Of a stretch of 64,000 bases of DNA, positions 1 to 8,709 are shown one piece after another. The notes under the pieces were generated by a model. The model was not told the DNA's origin. It was given only the letters and a program-made list of their open reading frames with translations, and did no database searches. The stretch comes from Blastocatellia bacterium AA13 (GTDB lineage Bacteria > Acidobacteriota > Blastocatellia > UBA7656). The position numbers and the translations under genes are program-made. The stretch covers positions 168,908-232,907 of the forward strand of contig QHVH01000002.1 of NCBI GenBank assembly GCA_003222245.1. Reading direction: 5' to 3'. Within the stretch, counting starts at the first letter, position 1. Each line of letters opens with the position of its first letter.

Positions 1-898
1 GACCAGTGATCGGAACCGCCCGAGTGAACTGCCGGGCCTGTTCCAATCCGTTTTGTCCGGTGACCGCATCAATGATGAGGAGCACCTCGTGAGGCGCGCC
101 GGCGACTTCGCGGCCCGCGACCCGGCGCATCTTTTCGAGCTCCTGCATCAGGTTGGCCTTTGTGTGAAGACGGCCGGCCGTGTCTACGATAAGCACGTCA
201 ATATTTCGAGCGCGTGCTGCGGCGAGCGCGTCGAACAGGACCGCCGATGGATCGGTTCCGGGTTTCTGTTGGATCAACGGCACACCGGAGCGCTCGGCCC
301 AAATGGCCAACTGATCATTGGCCGCCGCGCGAAATGTATCGGCGGCGCAAACCATGACCTGATTGCCTTCGCTCTTTATGCGGTGCGCGAGCTTGCCGAT
401 CGTAGTGGTTTTGCCGACGCCGTTAACGCCGACGATCATCATCACGTACGGACGAATTTCCAGGGGCACTTCGGATTCGGAGGCGACCGTGCCGGCTTTG
501 CGGCTTCTCGCCGCCCCCTCCAATATTCCGCGCAGCTCGGATTTGATCAATTTCTTGAGCTCGTCGACGTCATTTAACTGCTTCCGCTCAATCTGCTGTC
601 GCGCTGAGTCAATAATCTCGAGGGAGGTCTGCACTCCTATGTCGGCCCCGATCAACGCTTCTTCAAGATGATCGAGCACGTCCGCGTCAAGCTCGCGCTT
701 ACCGGCAAATATCGAGTCGATGCGGCCGGCCAGGTTCTCGCGCGTCGAGGAGACGGCCTTTTTAAACCGGTCATAGAATCTCGCTTGATCGTCGCTGCCT
801 TCGGCTTCTTCGCGGACAATTCGTTCTTCCTCTGGCGTAGCCGCGCGATTCAGGCCAAGAGATATGATTTCCTGCTGCTTGCGTTTCCAAAAAGCCAT
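1..898 (-). CDS. ftsY: Signal recognition particle receptor FtsY (C-terminus cut by window edge)
   Basis: This is the SRP receptor GTPase, which docks SRP-ribosome-nascent chain complexes at the inner membrane for co-translational insertion. Translation of the minus strand from the ATG at 896-898 starts [12 protein letters not shown] and stays open to the window edge. An N-domain helical bundle is followed by the G domain with P-loop [16 protein letters not shown], the [11 protein letters not shown] segment and the G3 motif [12 protein letters not shown], all typical of FtsY. The N-terminal acidic A-domain is very short. The last part, including the G4/G5 motifs, lies outside the window. The gene runs in the same direction as the SirB1-type gene upstream. 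Confidence 0.96.
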   Translation of the reverse strand, partial: MAFWKRKQQEIISLGLNRAATPEEERIVREEAEGSDDQARFYDRFKKAVSSTRENLAGRIDSIFAGKRELDADVLDHLEEALIGADIGVQTSLEIIDSARQQIERKQLNDVDELKKLIKSELRGILEGAARSRKAGTVASESEVPLEIRPYVMMIVGVNGVGKTTTIGKLAHRIKSEGNQVMVCAADTFRAAANDQLAIWAERSGVPLIQQKPGTDPSAVLFDALAAARARNIDVLIVDTAGRLHTKANLMQELEKMRRVAGREVAGAPHEVLLIIDAVTGQNGLEQARQFTRAVPITG

Positions 899-1023
899 CT
901 GGTTAAGAGTCCTCGAATTGTCAGTCTTGTGGGTGACTATGGGTAGTGTTTGTAAGCAAGAGTCAATCTAGCATCGGCAAAAAAGAAGCGTCAAACAGCG
1001 GTCGTTTTCAATGGACTCGGCAA

Positions 1024-1893
1024 TCAGTTGAGGCGGGCTCTATCCAACCGAATCGTTCTAATTCGATCGCGCAAAGTTTCGGCATCATCGGCTTCGGGCG
1101 CGACCTTCAAGTATCGCTCAAGATCAGCTATAGCCTGCTCGAATTTGTTCATAGCGGCGTACAGGATGCCTCGATCTCGCAGGTAACCTGGTGTGCCAGG
1201 TTCGATCAATAGCATTCGATCCAGAGTGGAGACGGCGCGGCCATAATCCATGCTTTGCGCATAAACACGGTAGAGGTTGGCCAGGATTCGCGTGAGAACC
1301 TGCTTATTCGTCGCCGGCGCCAGGTGTTCGCGCGTCAACGTGACTCGGTCTCCTGTAACACGTGAGAGGAGTTCGGCGACGTCGGGCTCGATCATAACGC
1401 GACCGCCGTTAAAGGGGTCTACATATAGATCGCCGGTTTCGTCTTGATGCTTAATCAGGAAATGGCCGGGCAGACCTACGGGGGACATAGGAACCTCGAT
1501 GCGTCTGGCGATGTCGAGATAGATCACGGAAAGCGTTATCGGAATACCTCTGCGGCAATCGATTACCTGATTTAGAAAGCTGTTTCGTGGATCATAGTAG
1601 CTTTCCATATTGCCGCGAAAATGAAGCTCGCCGAATACTACTTCGTTTATCGCATCGATTATTGCGACTGAGTTCATTTCATCAGTAAGCTGCCGGCGCA
1701 CCATTTCGGCGAAGCCGGCCAGCTTGTCCAGGTATTCCGCTACGACGAGATTGGGATACTCCTCGGCGGCAATGAACAACGCCGCTTCGGCGAGATTAAT
1801 TTCATCGTCCTGGCGCAGGACTACTTCCGAAAAAGATTGGCGGGCGAATTTCGCGGAGTCGTTCAAGGTGTGGAGGTTAATATTCCGGGACAT
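1024..1893 (-). CDS. SirB1-type transglutaminase-like/TPR protein
   Basis: The 289-residue protein has the SirB1 (transglutaminase-like core 2) arrangement. An N-terminal helical segment is followed by the conserved block around residues 85-165 with NSFLNQVIDCRRGIPITLSV, then PVGLPGHFLIKH and YVDPFNGG. The Cys, His and Asp of these three blocks match a papain/transglutaminase-like triad. The C-terminal ~90 residues form TPR-like helices (YRVYAQSMDYGRAVSTLDRM and the ALADLERYL-like repeat). The family is widespread and its biochemical role is poorly defined; some members are annotated as regulators. It lies 125 bp upstream of ftsY on the same strand. Confidence 0.85.
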   Translation of the reverse strand: MSRNINLHTLNDSAKFARQSFSEVVLRQDDEINLAEAALFIAAEEYPNLVVAEYLDKLAGFAEMVRRQLTDEMNSVAIIDAINEVVFGELHFRGNMESYYDPRNSFLNQVIDCRRGIPITLSVIYLDIARRIEVPMSPVGLPGHFLIKHQDETGDLYVDPFNGGRVMIEPDVAELLSRVTGDRVTLTREHLAPATNKQVLTRILANLYRVYAQSMDYGRAVSTLDRMLLIEPGTPGYLRDRGILYAAMNKFEQAIADLERYLKVAPEADDAETLRDRIRTIRLDRARLN

Positions 1894-1935
1894 CTGCTGT
1901 TTGGCTATCGAACACTTACGATCCTATGCGTGAAC

Positions 1936-1961
1936 AAGGGCGGCCGGATGCGGCCGCCCTT
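1936..1961. terminator. Strong GC-rich hairpin, probable terminator
   Basis: An 11-bp perfect stem (AAGGGCGGCCG pairing with CGGCCGCCCTT) closes a 4-base loop. It lies just past the stop codon of the esterase gene, which reads leftward, and upstream of the SirB1-type gene. The T-rich flank is on the plus-strand side, so rho-independent termination of the leftward transcript is plausible but not certain. Confidence 0.55.
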
Positions 1962-2026
1962 ATATTTGTTACGCACTCGGAGCAATCGGCATGGAACGCC
2001 GGACAGTTATATCCAATGATATTCCG

Positions 2027-3049
2027 TTACCGGGCGGCGCGCGTCGATTTAGCGCCGTGATCAATTACGTTCCAAAGGAACGTGTACGATTTGTCGGCCA
2101 CCGAAATCATGTACTCCCATCCGTGATTGCCCGGAAACACGTGGAATTCGTGAGGAACGCCCGCCTTTGTCAATCTCTCGTCCAGTACCTTATCGGTTTC
2201 AGTAAAGCCGTAGCGGTCCTGATCGCCTACATCGAAGTATATCTTGATGCCGGATTTCTTTATCGCGGCCGCGTTAGTCTCGCCGAGCTTCATTGGATTG
2301 GTGGACTGGTAGAACTCGTCATCGGGCGGCGTGCCGAATATGTTGCCGACAAGCCGCGTGATGAATTGAGAACGGCGGTCATCTCCGGTCGGCTTCGGAA
2401 GCTCGGTGTAAACGGCGGCGCAGTGCGTCGTCACGGAGGAGAACATCTCCGGGTGCTTGAAGGCGATCATCAGTGCTCCGAAGCCTCCCATCGAAATCCC
2501 CTGGATTGCTCGGCTGCGAGGGCCGGGAGTGACTCGATACGTCTTTTCGATGTATGGAATCAGATCCTTCACGATTGCGTCTTCGTAGCGAACGCCGTTC
2601 TTCGCGTTCACATAGAAACTGTTCTCTCCCGCCGGTGAAACTATTATGAGCTCGCCGATCTTGCCTTCGCCGCGCATTTTATTGACGGCCGCGGCGACTC
2701 CTCGGCGTTCGAACTCGCCTTCATTGCCGAACATTCCGTGGAGGAAATAGACGACCGGATAACGCCGGTTCGTGTCGCGATCGTAAGAAGGCGGAAGCTG
2801 AATCGCGTACTTCAAATCATGGCCGAGCGAGGCCGATGGAAAAGTTTTGTACTCCACTCTTGCCTCGGAGGTCGCTTGCGGACTTGCGGCCGCCGTTTGC
2901 CGGCCGGCCGCGAAGGCAGTAGCCGATGGCTGCGTATAGACGGAAGCGGCGGCCATTATTGCTCCGATCAGCGGAACCTGGAGCGCGACAGCGGTTATAG
3001 AAAGCGTCAGGAGCGCGTTTGTAGTCGAGGAGGCAGGTCTCTTTATCAT
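2027..3049 (-). CDS. Secreted alpha/beta-hydrolase esterase (esterase D / enterochelin esterase-like)
   Basis: This 340-residue protein belongs to the putative esterase (Esterase_D-like) alpha/beta-hydrolase group. A long N-terminal segment with a hydrophobic stretch (residues ~10-45) looks like a signal peptide or anchor. The catalytic domain begins near residue 65 with the oxyanion region YFLHGMFGNEGEFE. The nucleophile elbow is GISMGGFGA (Ser186). A later Asp in DVGDQDRYGF and the His in FPGNHGWEYM complete the triad. Substrate cannot be inferred; related proteins cleave acyl esters, formylglutathione or siderophore esters. It ends shortly before a hairpin at 1936-1961 and follows the AhpD-like gene by 30 bp, so the two are probably co-transcribed. 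Confidence 0.85.
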   Translation of the reverse strand: MIKRPASSTTNALLTLSITAVALQVPLIGAIMAAASVYTQPSATAFAAGRQTAAASPQATSEARVEYKTFPSASLGHDLKYAIQLPPSYDRDTNRRYPVVYFLHGMFGNEGEFERRGVAAAVNKMRGEGKIGELIIVSPAGENSFYVNAKNGVRYEDAIVKDLIPYIEKTYRVTPGPRSRAIQGISMGGFGALMIAFKHPEMFSSVTTHCAAVYTELPKPTGDDRRSQFITRLVGNIFGTPPDDEFYQSTNPMKLGETNAAAIKKSGIKIYFDVGDQDRYGFTETDKVLDERLTKAGVPHEFHVFPGNHGWEYMISVADKSYTFLWNVIDHGAKSTRAAR

Positions 3050-3079
3050 CTCTTAAACTCTTAGCTTGAAGCGACGGTC

Positions 3080-3454
3080 TCAAAACCTGAAGCGCGGGCC
3101 GTCGCTTGGAAAATGATCGATATTCAAGTTGGCGGCTGCGATGTCCGTCAAATCCACCATGGCTGCCGCGTTGATTGCGCACGCTATGGATATCGCTTCG
3201 CTGATTTCTTCCTTGGTTGCGCCCGAGGAGAGAGCCTTTTTGATATGGCCCTCGATGCAACCCTGGCATTTCGCGACCAGAGAAGCCGCTATGGATATCA
3301 ATTCCTGGGTTTTTGTATCGAGGTGCTTTTCTTCCGAGTAATAAATTTCTCGATAGAATTGGCCGTAGATGCGCCGCATCTTGGGCTCCATCATGGAATA
3401 TGAGGCGGGCTTTTGCTCGGCCCCCGCCGCCTGTGGTGCTGACTTGCTTTCCAT
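3080..3454 (-). CDS. Carboxymuconolactone decarboxylase / AhpD-like protein
   Basis: A 124-residue single-domain protein of the AhpD-like CMD family. The redox motif KCQGCIEGH (Cys63, Cys66, His70) is intact and is followed by the helical ATKEEISEAISIA segment. Family members act as peroxiredoxin-linked thiol reductases or as gamma-carboxymuconolactone decarboxylases; the CxxC points to a redox function. A ribosome-binding site (AAGGAGAAG) precedes the ATG on the minus strand. It is the first gene of a likely two-gene unit with the esterase, and the intergenic region above it carries the dispersed hairpin repeat. Confidence 0.88.
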   Translation of the reverse strand: MESKSAPQAAGAEQKPASYSMMEPKMRRIYGQFYREIYYSEEKHLDTKTQELISIAASLVAKCQGCIEGHIKKALSSGATKEEISEAISIACAINAAAMVDLTDIAAANLNIDHFPSDGPRFRF

Positions 3455-3708
3455 AGCTTCTCCTTGGTTATGAATTCCACCGAATGGGCCGGACCAATTC
3501 TGTAGATCTATACGCCGGGGGAAGGGCCTGGGTCACAACTCTAATCAATATGACGAGCCTTGTCTCGCCGTCTGATATTGCTCTGGTCTTGACCCAATGA
3601 CTCCTAGTCATGCCGATATGTTAAGGATTAAGACTTCTATCATGCCGCATCCCTGTTTTCAACCGAGGCTGCGTAAGCATCGCACCTGGAAGCGCAGGCA
3701 TCTTGGCT

Positions 3709-3912
3709 GCGAAGCAGAGATAGGCAATGTTCCCCGGAGGGGAACGCGTCAATAGACGGGGGTCAGCGCAGCGCAGCCCCCGGTGCGAAGCAGAGATAGG
3801 CAATGTTCCCCGGAGGGGAACGCGTCAATAGACGGGGGTCAGCGCAGCGCAGCCCCCGGTTCGAAGGAGAGATAGGTAATGTTCCCTGAAGGGAAACGCG
3901 TCAATAGACGGG
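3709..3912. repeat. Dispersed hairpin repeat, two full copies and one partial (76-bp period)
   Basis: Two near-identical 76-bp units start at 3709 and 3785, and a diverged shorter unit follows from about 3861. Each contains the small palindrome TTCCCCGGAGGGGAA and a second G-run/C-run hairpin (GGGGGTCAGCGCAGCGCAGC followed by CCCCGG). The same element recurs at about 29102-29200 and 49689-49745. It is intergenic in all three places, as expected for REP-like elements. The rest of the gap 3455-3708 shows no gene. Confidence 0.85.
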
Positions 3913-3924
3913 CTGTGAATATGA

Positions 3925-5277
3925 TCACGGCGCTGTGTTCTCTTTGTCGCCCAACGCCAGCGCCGCCTCGACTGCGCCGCGAGCGTTTACTATGCCCCAG
4001 CCTTGCCGGTCTCGGTCGAAACCGTGCAGCGGAATCGCCGATTTAACAAGAGCCAGCTTGACCTCATTAGGCTTGAGCGCCGGAGTCGCTTCAATCATCT
4101 GTGCGGCTATCGAAGACACAATAGGCGCGGCGAAGCTCGTGCCATCCACATGTTTATAATTGCCGCTGATAACATTACTGTCTCGGATCTTGAGCTGAAC
4201 CAGATTGCGAAGATGGTAGGAATCCAGCACCTGGGCTTGATCCAATTGTGAATCGACGCCTGGATGCCGCCGAATTATTCCCGCAAGCTCCGAATCCTTC
4301 TCACGCTCCAACTCCGCCAGCAGGGCCGCCTGCTCCGCTGTAGGCGTGCCGGGCAGGATCGGCGCTGCGAGCCAGATTGCGGGCGCGATAATCTCCGGCT
4401 TTTGCAGCCCGTCGACTGTTGGACCGTAGCTCGAGTGGTAGATCTCGTCATCTTCGATTCCGAGCGTGTTCTTGTCGTCGAGCCCGCCGACCGAGATCAC
4501 GGATGGCGCCGAAGCCGGCGGTAGAACCGGATGATTGGGGTTGCCGCCGGCGTTTCCGATAGCCGCGACGATGACGATTTCCGCGCGTGAAGCTGCTTCT
4601 GCCGCGGCTGAAAGCGGATCCGAGAGGTAGCTCGCTTCGCGGTCTCCGCCGCATGAAATATTGACGATCCGTATGTTATATCGCTGGCGATTGCGGAGCA
4701 CCCAGCGCAAGCCTCGCTCGATATCTTCGTGGCGAATGCGGGCGGCTGTGCCGACTTTGACCAGGACAACCGAGGCGTCCGGCGCGATACTCGAATACAG
4801 ACCGCGCGATAGAAATCCGTTTCCGGCGGCCACGACTGAAGTCATCATGCCGTGCCAGGACGACTCATCCGGCCGGTTCAGCGAGCCGGGGCTGGTCGAG
4901 CCTACGAGATTAATATATTTGAGTATTCGGTTTGCTGGTTTCGTTAAATCAGGGTGAGCATAGAAGCCGGAATCGAGAAACGCTATCGTGACCCCTCGGC
5001 CAGTGTAGCGGGGCGAAGCATCGAGTCTCAGCGGAGTCGGAAGAATCTTGGACCAGCTTGCTTCGAGCTCCGGATAGGAACTCCGAAGCTCGTAATGCAG
5101 GCGCTTCCATCGCTCGAGGCAGGCGATGCACATCGCGCCTCCGGGCTTCCATCCGCGAGCGTTCATCGCAACCATCGGCTTCATGCATTCATCGACCTCC
5201 GTGGGCGAGGCGATTAAGGCAATCTCCACGTTTCGCAAGCAGGCGCTGCAGGTCTCGGTTCGATTTTGCATATTCAA
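3925..5277 (-). CDS. S8 family (subtilisin-like) serine protease with N-terminal Cys motifs
   Basis: The 450-residue protein carries the subtilase triad: Asp102 in IAFLDSGFYAHPDL, His142 in SSWHGMMTSVVAAGNG and Ser381 in DGTSFAAPIVSS. The oxyanion Asn sits near residue 242 in AAIGNAGGNP. The first 60 residues are unusual: they hold CSAC (10-13), Cys31 and CIAC (50-53), which look like a zinc-binding or disulfide module rather than a Sec signal, and no pro-peptide is evident. It may therefore act in the cytoplasm. The gene is divergent from the VWA gene at 5352, with 74 bp between them. Confidence 0.9.
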   Translation of the reverse strand: MNMQNRTETCSACLRNVEIALIASPTEVDECMKPMVAMNARGWKPGGAMCIACLERWKRLHYELRSSYPELEASWSKILPTPLRLDASPRYTGRGVTIAFLDSGFYAHPDLTKPANRILKYINLVGSTSPGSLNRPDESSWHGMMTSVVAAGNGFLSRGLYSSIAPDASVVLVKVGTAARIRHEDIERGLRWVLRNRQRYNIRIVNISCGGDREASYLSDPLSAAAEAASRAEIVIVAAIGNAGGNPNHPVLPPASAPSVISVGGLDDKNTLGIEDDEIYHSSYGPTVDGLQKPEIIAPAIWLAAPILPGTPTAEQAALLAELEREKDSELAGIIRRHPGVDSQLDQAQVLDSYHLRNLVQLKIRDSNVISGNYKHVDGTSFAAPIVSSIAAQMIEATPALKPNEVKLALVKSAIPLHGFDRDRQGWGIVNARGAVEAALALGDKENTAP

Positions 5278-5351
5278 ATCTGCTTCACTGGCAACGGTGC
5301 GGCATTCGAGCTACGATTCTCGAAGCGCAATGCTGAGGTAGTCAACCGCCG

Positions 5352-6467
5352 ATGCGTAATACAATCAAGGCAGTCGCCGTTGTTTTGACGTTGGCCGTGC
5401 TCGCGGCCGGCCAACAATCGGAGACAAAGAAATCCAATCGCGCGGATCAGGACGCTCCGCTGGTCCTGAAATCCGATCTGGTATCCGTGGCCGCTTCCGT
5501 GACCGACAGGAATGGACGCCCGATCAAATCGCTTGCGAGCGCGGACTTCACGATTTTCGAGGACGGATTGCGCCAGAAGATCGCTCATTTTTCAGCCAGT
5601 GAAGAGCCCTTCAGCCTGATGCTAATCATCGACGTCTCCGGCTCGACCATCGCCGATATAGATTTGATGAAACGGGCTGCGCGCAATTTTATCGCGGAGC
5701 TGCGCAACGACGACAAAGTCGCGGTCATTGTGTTCAGCGGAGACGTCGAGCTCGTGGCCGGATTCAAAGACACTCGTGAGCGCGTGATGAGCGAAGTGGA
5801 CTCGATCGCGACTCCGGCGGCCACATCCTCCGCGCACCGATTCAACCCAAACACGGGAACCTCTTATTACGATGCGCTATTTCTGGCCGTGGATCAGAGT
5901 CCCTTGAAGAACGCGGAGGGCCGCAAGGCGATCGTTTGCCTGACGGATGCGGTCGATTCGACGAGCAAGATGCCTTTTGCGGAAACGGCGAAGATGGTGG
6001 AGAAGTCCGACGCTTCAGTTTACATTCTTCGGCTCGACACGGAAGAAGCTACGCTCACGGGTCTGCTCAAAGACTATAACGACCGAGGCTACCTGGGCTT
6101 CTCCCAGAGCCAGATTGACCGCTACTACGATATGTATGACAAAGACTCGATCGAGCGCCATAAAGATCGACGCTTCATCAGCCCCCTGACGCGCCGCCGG
6201 ATAAATGCGGGTCTGTACGAAATCGCACGGCGAGAAGCCAGCGATATCTGCGAGCGCACGGGCGGCCGTGTCTACCCGGTCGCCAAACTCAGCGATCTCT
6301 CGAACGTGTATAAGCAGGTAGCCGACGATCTGCGGTCACAGTACTTGATCGGCTACTATTCCTCCAACGAGACGCACGACGGCAAATGGCGAAAGATCAG
6401 GGTACAGGTTCGCAGCCGAGATGCGAACCTACGGGCAAGGGAAGGGTACTGGGCGCCTTCGAGGTAG
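5352..6467 (+). CDS. Secreted VWFA-related domain protein (Acidobacterial type)
   Basis: A 371-residue protein with a cleavable Sec-type signal (MRNTIKAVAVVLTLAVLAAG). An N-terminal beta region (SDLVSVAASVTDRNGRPIKS) precedes a von Willebrand A domain from about residue 88 with an intact MIDAS (Asp94-Ser96-Ser98 in IIDVSGSTIAD). The conserved end LRSQYLIGYYSSN is typical of the VWFA-related family that is expanded in Acidobacteria. Such proteins are exported and probably bind metal and protein ligands; no partner is encoded next to it. It is monocistronic, followed by a long inverted repeat. Confidence 0.9.
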   Translation: MRNTIKAVAVVLTLAVLAAGQQSETKKSNRADQDAPLVLKSDLVSVAASVTDRNGRPIKSLASADFTIFEDGLRQKIAHFSASEEPFSLMLIIDVSGSTIADIDLMKRAARNFIAELRNDDKVAVIVFSGDVELVAGFKDTRERVMSEVDSIATPAATSSAHRFNPNTGTSYYDALFLAVDQSPLKNAEGRKAIVCLTDAVDSTSKMPFAETAKMVEKSDASVYILRLDTEEATLTGLLKDYNDRGYLGFSQSQIDRYYDMYDKDSIERHKDRRFISPLTRRRINAGLYEIARREASDICERTGGRVYPVAKLSDLSNVYKQVADDLRSQYLIGYYSSNETHDGKWRKIRVQVRSRDANLRAREGYWAPSR

Positions 6468-6560
6468 CTTCGGAGAATTTGTGATCCGCGCGAGAGCTTG
6501 TAAGCTCGCACGCGATTGAATTGAGTCGCATCCGAACCAAGGTCAGATTGAAGATCATTG

Positions 6561-6655
6561 TATGGGCGGGCTTCGTGCCCGCCCATCGTTGAGCTACCCT
6601 CGCCATTGAATGAGGTCGATTCTTCAAAAGGCGCGGGCACGGCAGCCCGCCCATA
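6561..6655. repeat. Long-range inverted repeat, REP-like (arms 6561-6582 and 6633-6655)
   Basis: The arm TATGGGCGGGCTTCGTGCCC at 6561 is nearly the reverse complement of the segment ending GCCCGCCCATA at 6655, with about 50 bases between. Each arm also forms its own small hairpin (GGGCGGGC with GCCCGCCC). It lies between the VWA and metallophosphoesterase genes and may end the VWA transcript or be a mobile hairpin repeat. Confidence 0.6.
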
Positions 6656-6763
6656 CAGGGAATTTCAGGGCGCGAGACTCAACTCCAGCGTGAAATCTCT
6701 CTTTTGATGATCTATTATTGTTGGGAATTCAACCCCAATCTTATTTTGAAAGGACAGTGTCAG

Positions 6764-7684
6764 ATGAACAGGCAGTTCTTATTCGTCTGCATAACCAGGG
6801 CAAGGAAACTCTTACTACCGGGCAATTACTCTCGACTGATCCTCTTTCTTCTCCTCGCGTCCAACCTATCCGTCTTAACCGCGCGGGCCGATGGGCCCAC
6901 CAAGAACAAGGTTGTGTTTGCTGTTATAGGCGACAGCGGAACCGGCAAGCAGGACCAGATAGATCTCGCCCGTGTGATGGAGAAGTTCTATGAGCGCGAG
7001 CCTTTCGATACGGTCATAATGCTGGGAGACAACATCTACGGCGACGTAAGCAGGAAGTCGTTGCATCAATGCTTCGAGAAGCCTTATGAAAAACTGCTTG
7101 AGCGTGGGGTCGGCTTCTATGCGACGCTCGGCAATCACGGCAACTCTCTCGCCGAATGCGAATACAAGCCATTTCACATGGAGGGGCGCCACTACTACAC
7201 ATTCACGCAAGGCAAGGACCTGGTTCAGTTTTTTTCTCTCGACTCCAATCAGATGGATCGCGAGCAGCTCGGTTGGCTTGAAAAAGAACTAGCCGCGTCG
7301 AAGGCGCGATGGAAGGTGGCCTTCTTTCATCATCCTATCTACTCATCCGGGCGAACCCACGGATCGGACCAGAAGCTTCGTCGCCTGGTCGAACCGATTT
7401 TCATCAAGTACGGCGTGAACGTTGTATTCAGCGGTCACGACCATCTTTATGAGCGGTTGAAACCGCAGAACGGTATTCTCTACTTTGTGTCGGGAGGCGC
7501 GAGCAAGGTTCGAAAAGGGAATTTGAATCGTTCTGATCCGTCGATGGCATCAGGAAACGACGAGACTCTTCACTTCATGCTCGTGGAAGCCGGCCCTGAC
7601 TCCCTGCATTTTCGAGCGATTGGCGCGAACGGCGAAGTGATCGACGAGGGAAAAACCGAATCCTCTGAAGCGGTCCGGAAATGA
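6764..7684 (+). CDS. Secreted metallophosphoesterase
   Basis: The start at 6764 is preferred because AAAGGACA lies 7-13 bases upstream and the protein then begins with a signal-like stretch (LILFLLLASNLSVLTARADG); an in-frame ATG at 6704 lacks this support. The mature part has the calcineurin-like metal-binding series: AVIGDSGTG, MLGDNIYGD, LGNHGNS, FFHHPIYSSG and FSGHDHLYE, which supply all dinuclear metal ligands. The layout resembles purple acid phosphatase-like enzymes. The substrate is unknown, and export suggests phosphate scavenging. The next gene follows by 17 bp and may be co-transcribed. Confidence 0.9.
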   Translation: MNRQFLFVCITRARKLLLPGNYSRLILFLLLASNLSVLTARADGPTKNKVVFAVIGDSGTGKQDQIDLARVMEKFYEREPFDTVIMLGDNIYGDVSRKSLHQCFEKPYEKLLERGVGFYATLGNHGNSLAECEYKPFHMEGRHYYTFTQGKDLVQFFSLDSNQMDREQLGWLEKELAASKARWKVAFFHHPIYSSGRTHGSDQKLRRLVEPIFIKYGVNVVFSGHDHLYERLKPQNGILYFVSGGASKVRKGNLNRSDPSMASGNDETLHFMLVEAGPDSLHFRAIGANGEVIDEGKTESSEAVRK

Positions 7685-7701
7685 TCTCGCGGAACTAAAA
7701 T

Positions 7702-8670
7702 ATGACCCTACTTCTGAGAGAGCGCCACGTAACCGAGTTGCTCAACATTGAGACCGCGATTGCCGCGGTCGAAGAGGTCCTTCGCGACCAGGCGCTTGGA
7801 CTGGCGACCAATCGGCCCCGGCAGCGGGTCGCGACGGGCGCCTCTCTGCTCCACGTGATGCCCGCCGGTGACAAGCGGCTTGGAGTGATGGGGCTCAAGA
7901 CTTATGTGTCGGCTCGCAAGGGAACTCGGTTTCTGGTTCTGCTGTATGACATCGAGAGCGGCGACATGCTTGCAATGATCGAGGCGGATAGGCTCGGCCA
8001 GATGAGAACCGGAGCTGCCTCGGGCGTGGCTACTAAATATATGGCGCGCGAATCGGCGGATACAGTAGGCATCTACGGGTCCGGCTGGCAGGCCGAAAGT
8101 CAGCTTATGGCGGTATGCGCTGTACGGGAGATCAGGTCGATCAGCGTTTATAGCCGAAACCAGGAGAAGCGCGAAGCTTTTGCGCGCAAGATGACCTCGA
8201 TTCTGCGCGTCGAAGTAAACCCGGTCGACCACCCTGAGAAAGCGGCAAGAAATCAATCGATAATAATAACGGCCAGCTCTTCCAAAGATCCGGTGCTCAA
8301 GGGTGAGTGGATCGAGCCGGGTACACACATAAACGCGGTCGGCTCAAATGTCTCGATAAAGAGCGAGATCGATGTTGGAGCCGTCAAACGGGCTTCCGTG
8401 ATTGCGGTCGACTCCATAGATCAATCTAAGATCGAGGCAGGAGACCTGCTGCCTGCCATCGAGCGGGGAGTGATCTGTTGGGAAGCCGTTACCGAGCTCG
8501 GCCGAATCATCGCCGGTCAGGTGAGGGGACGGAATAACGATCAGGAAATCACGCTCTTCAAATCGAATGGAATCGCGCTTGAGGACATCTCGACCGCTCT
8601 TCGGGTGTACATTCTGGCTCACGAGCGCGGGATCGGCGAGAAGATCAACCTTTGGACTGAAGTCCACTAG
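7702..8670 (+). CDS. Ornithine cyclodeaminase / mu-crystallin family protein
   Basis: A 322-residue protein of the OCD/alanine dehydrogenase family. Near residues 85-110 it has EADRLGQMRTGAASGVATKY, the conserved substrate-binding Arg-Thr-Gly segment. A Rossmann NAD(P) motif follows at about 122 (VGIYGSGWQAESQL), where the last Gly of the usual GxGxxG/A is replaced. HINAVGSN near residue 212 is also typical. The family includes ornithine cyclodeaminase, ketimine reductases and alanine dehydrogenases; which reaction applies cannot be told. The GMC oxidoreductase starts 39 bp downstream on the same strand. Confidence 0.88.
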   Translation: MTLLLRERHVTELLNIETAIAAVEEVLRDQALGLATNRPRQRVATGASLLHVMPAGDKRLGVMGLKTYVSARKGTRFLVLLYDIESGDMLAMIEADRLGQMRTGAASGVATKYMARESADTVGIYGSGWQAESQLMAVCAVREIRSISVYSRNQEKREAFARKMTSILRVEVNPVDHPEKAARNQSIIITASSSKDPVLKGEWIEPGTHINAVGSNVSIKSEIDVGAVKRASVIAVDSIDQSKIEAGDLLPAIERGVICWEAVTELGRIIAGQVRGRNNDQEITLFKSNGIALEDISTALRVYILAHERGIGEKINLWTEVH

Positions 8671-8709
8671 CAATTTTATAAACAGGGGCAGCGGAGGCTT
8701 AACACCGCC

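Noticed and set aside
3709..3912. Tandem repeats as a possible CRISPR array
   Set aside because: The units are contiguous at 76 bp with no unique spacers and no cas genes are present.
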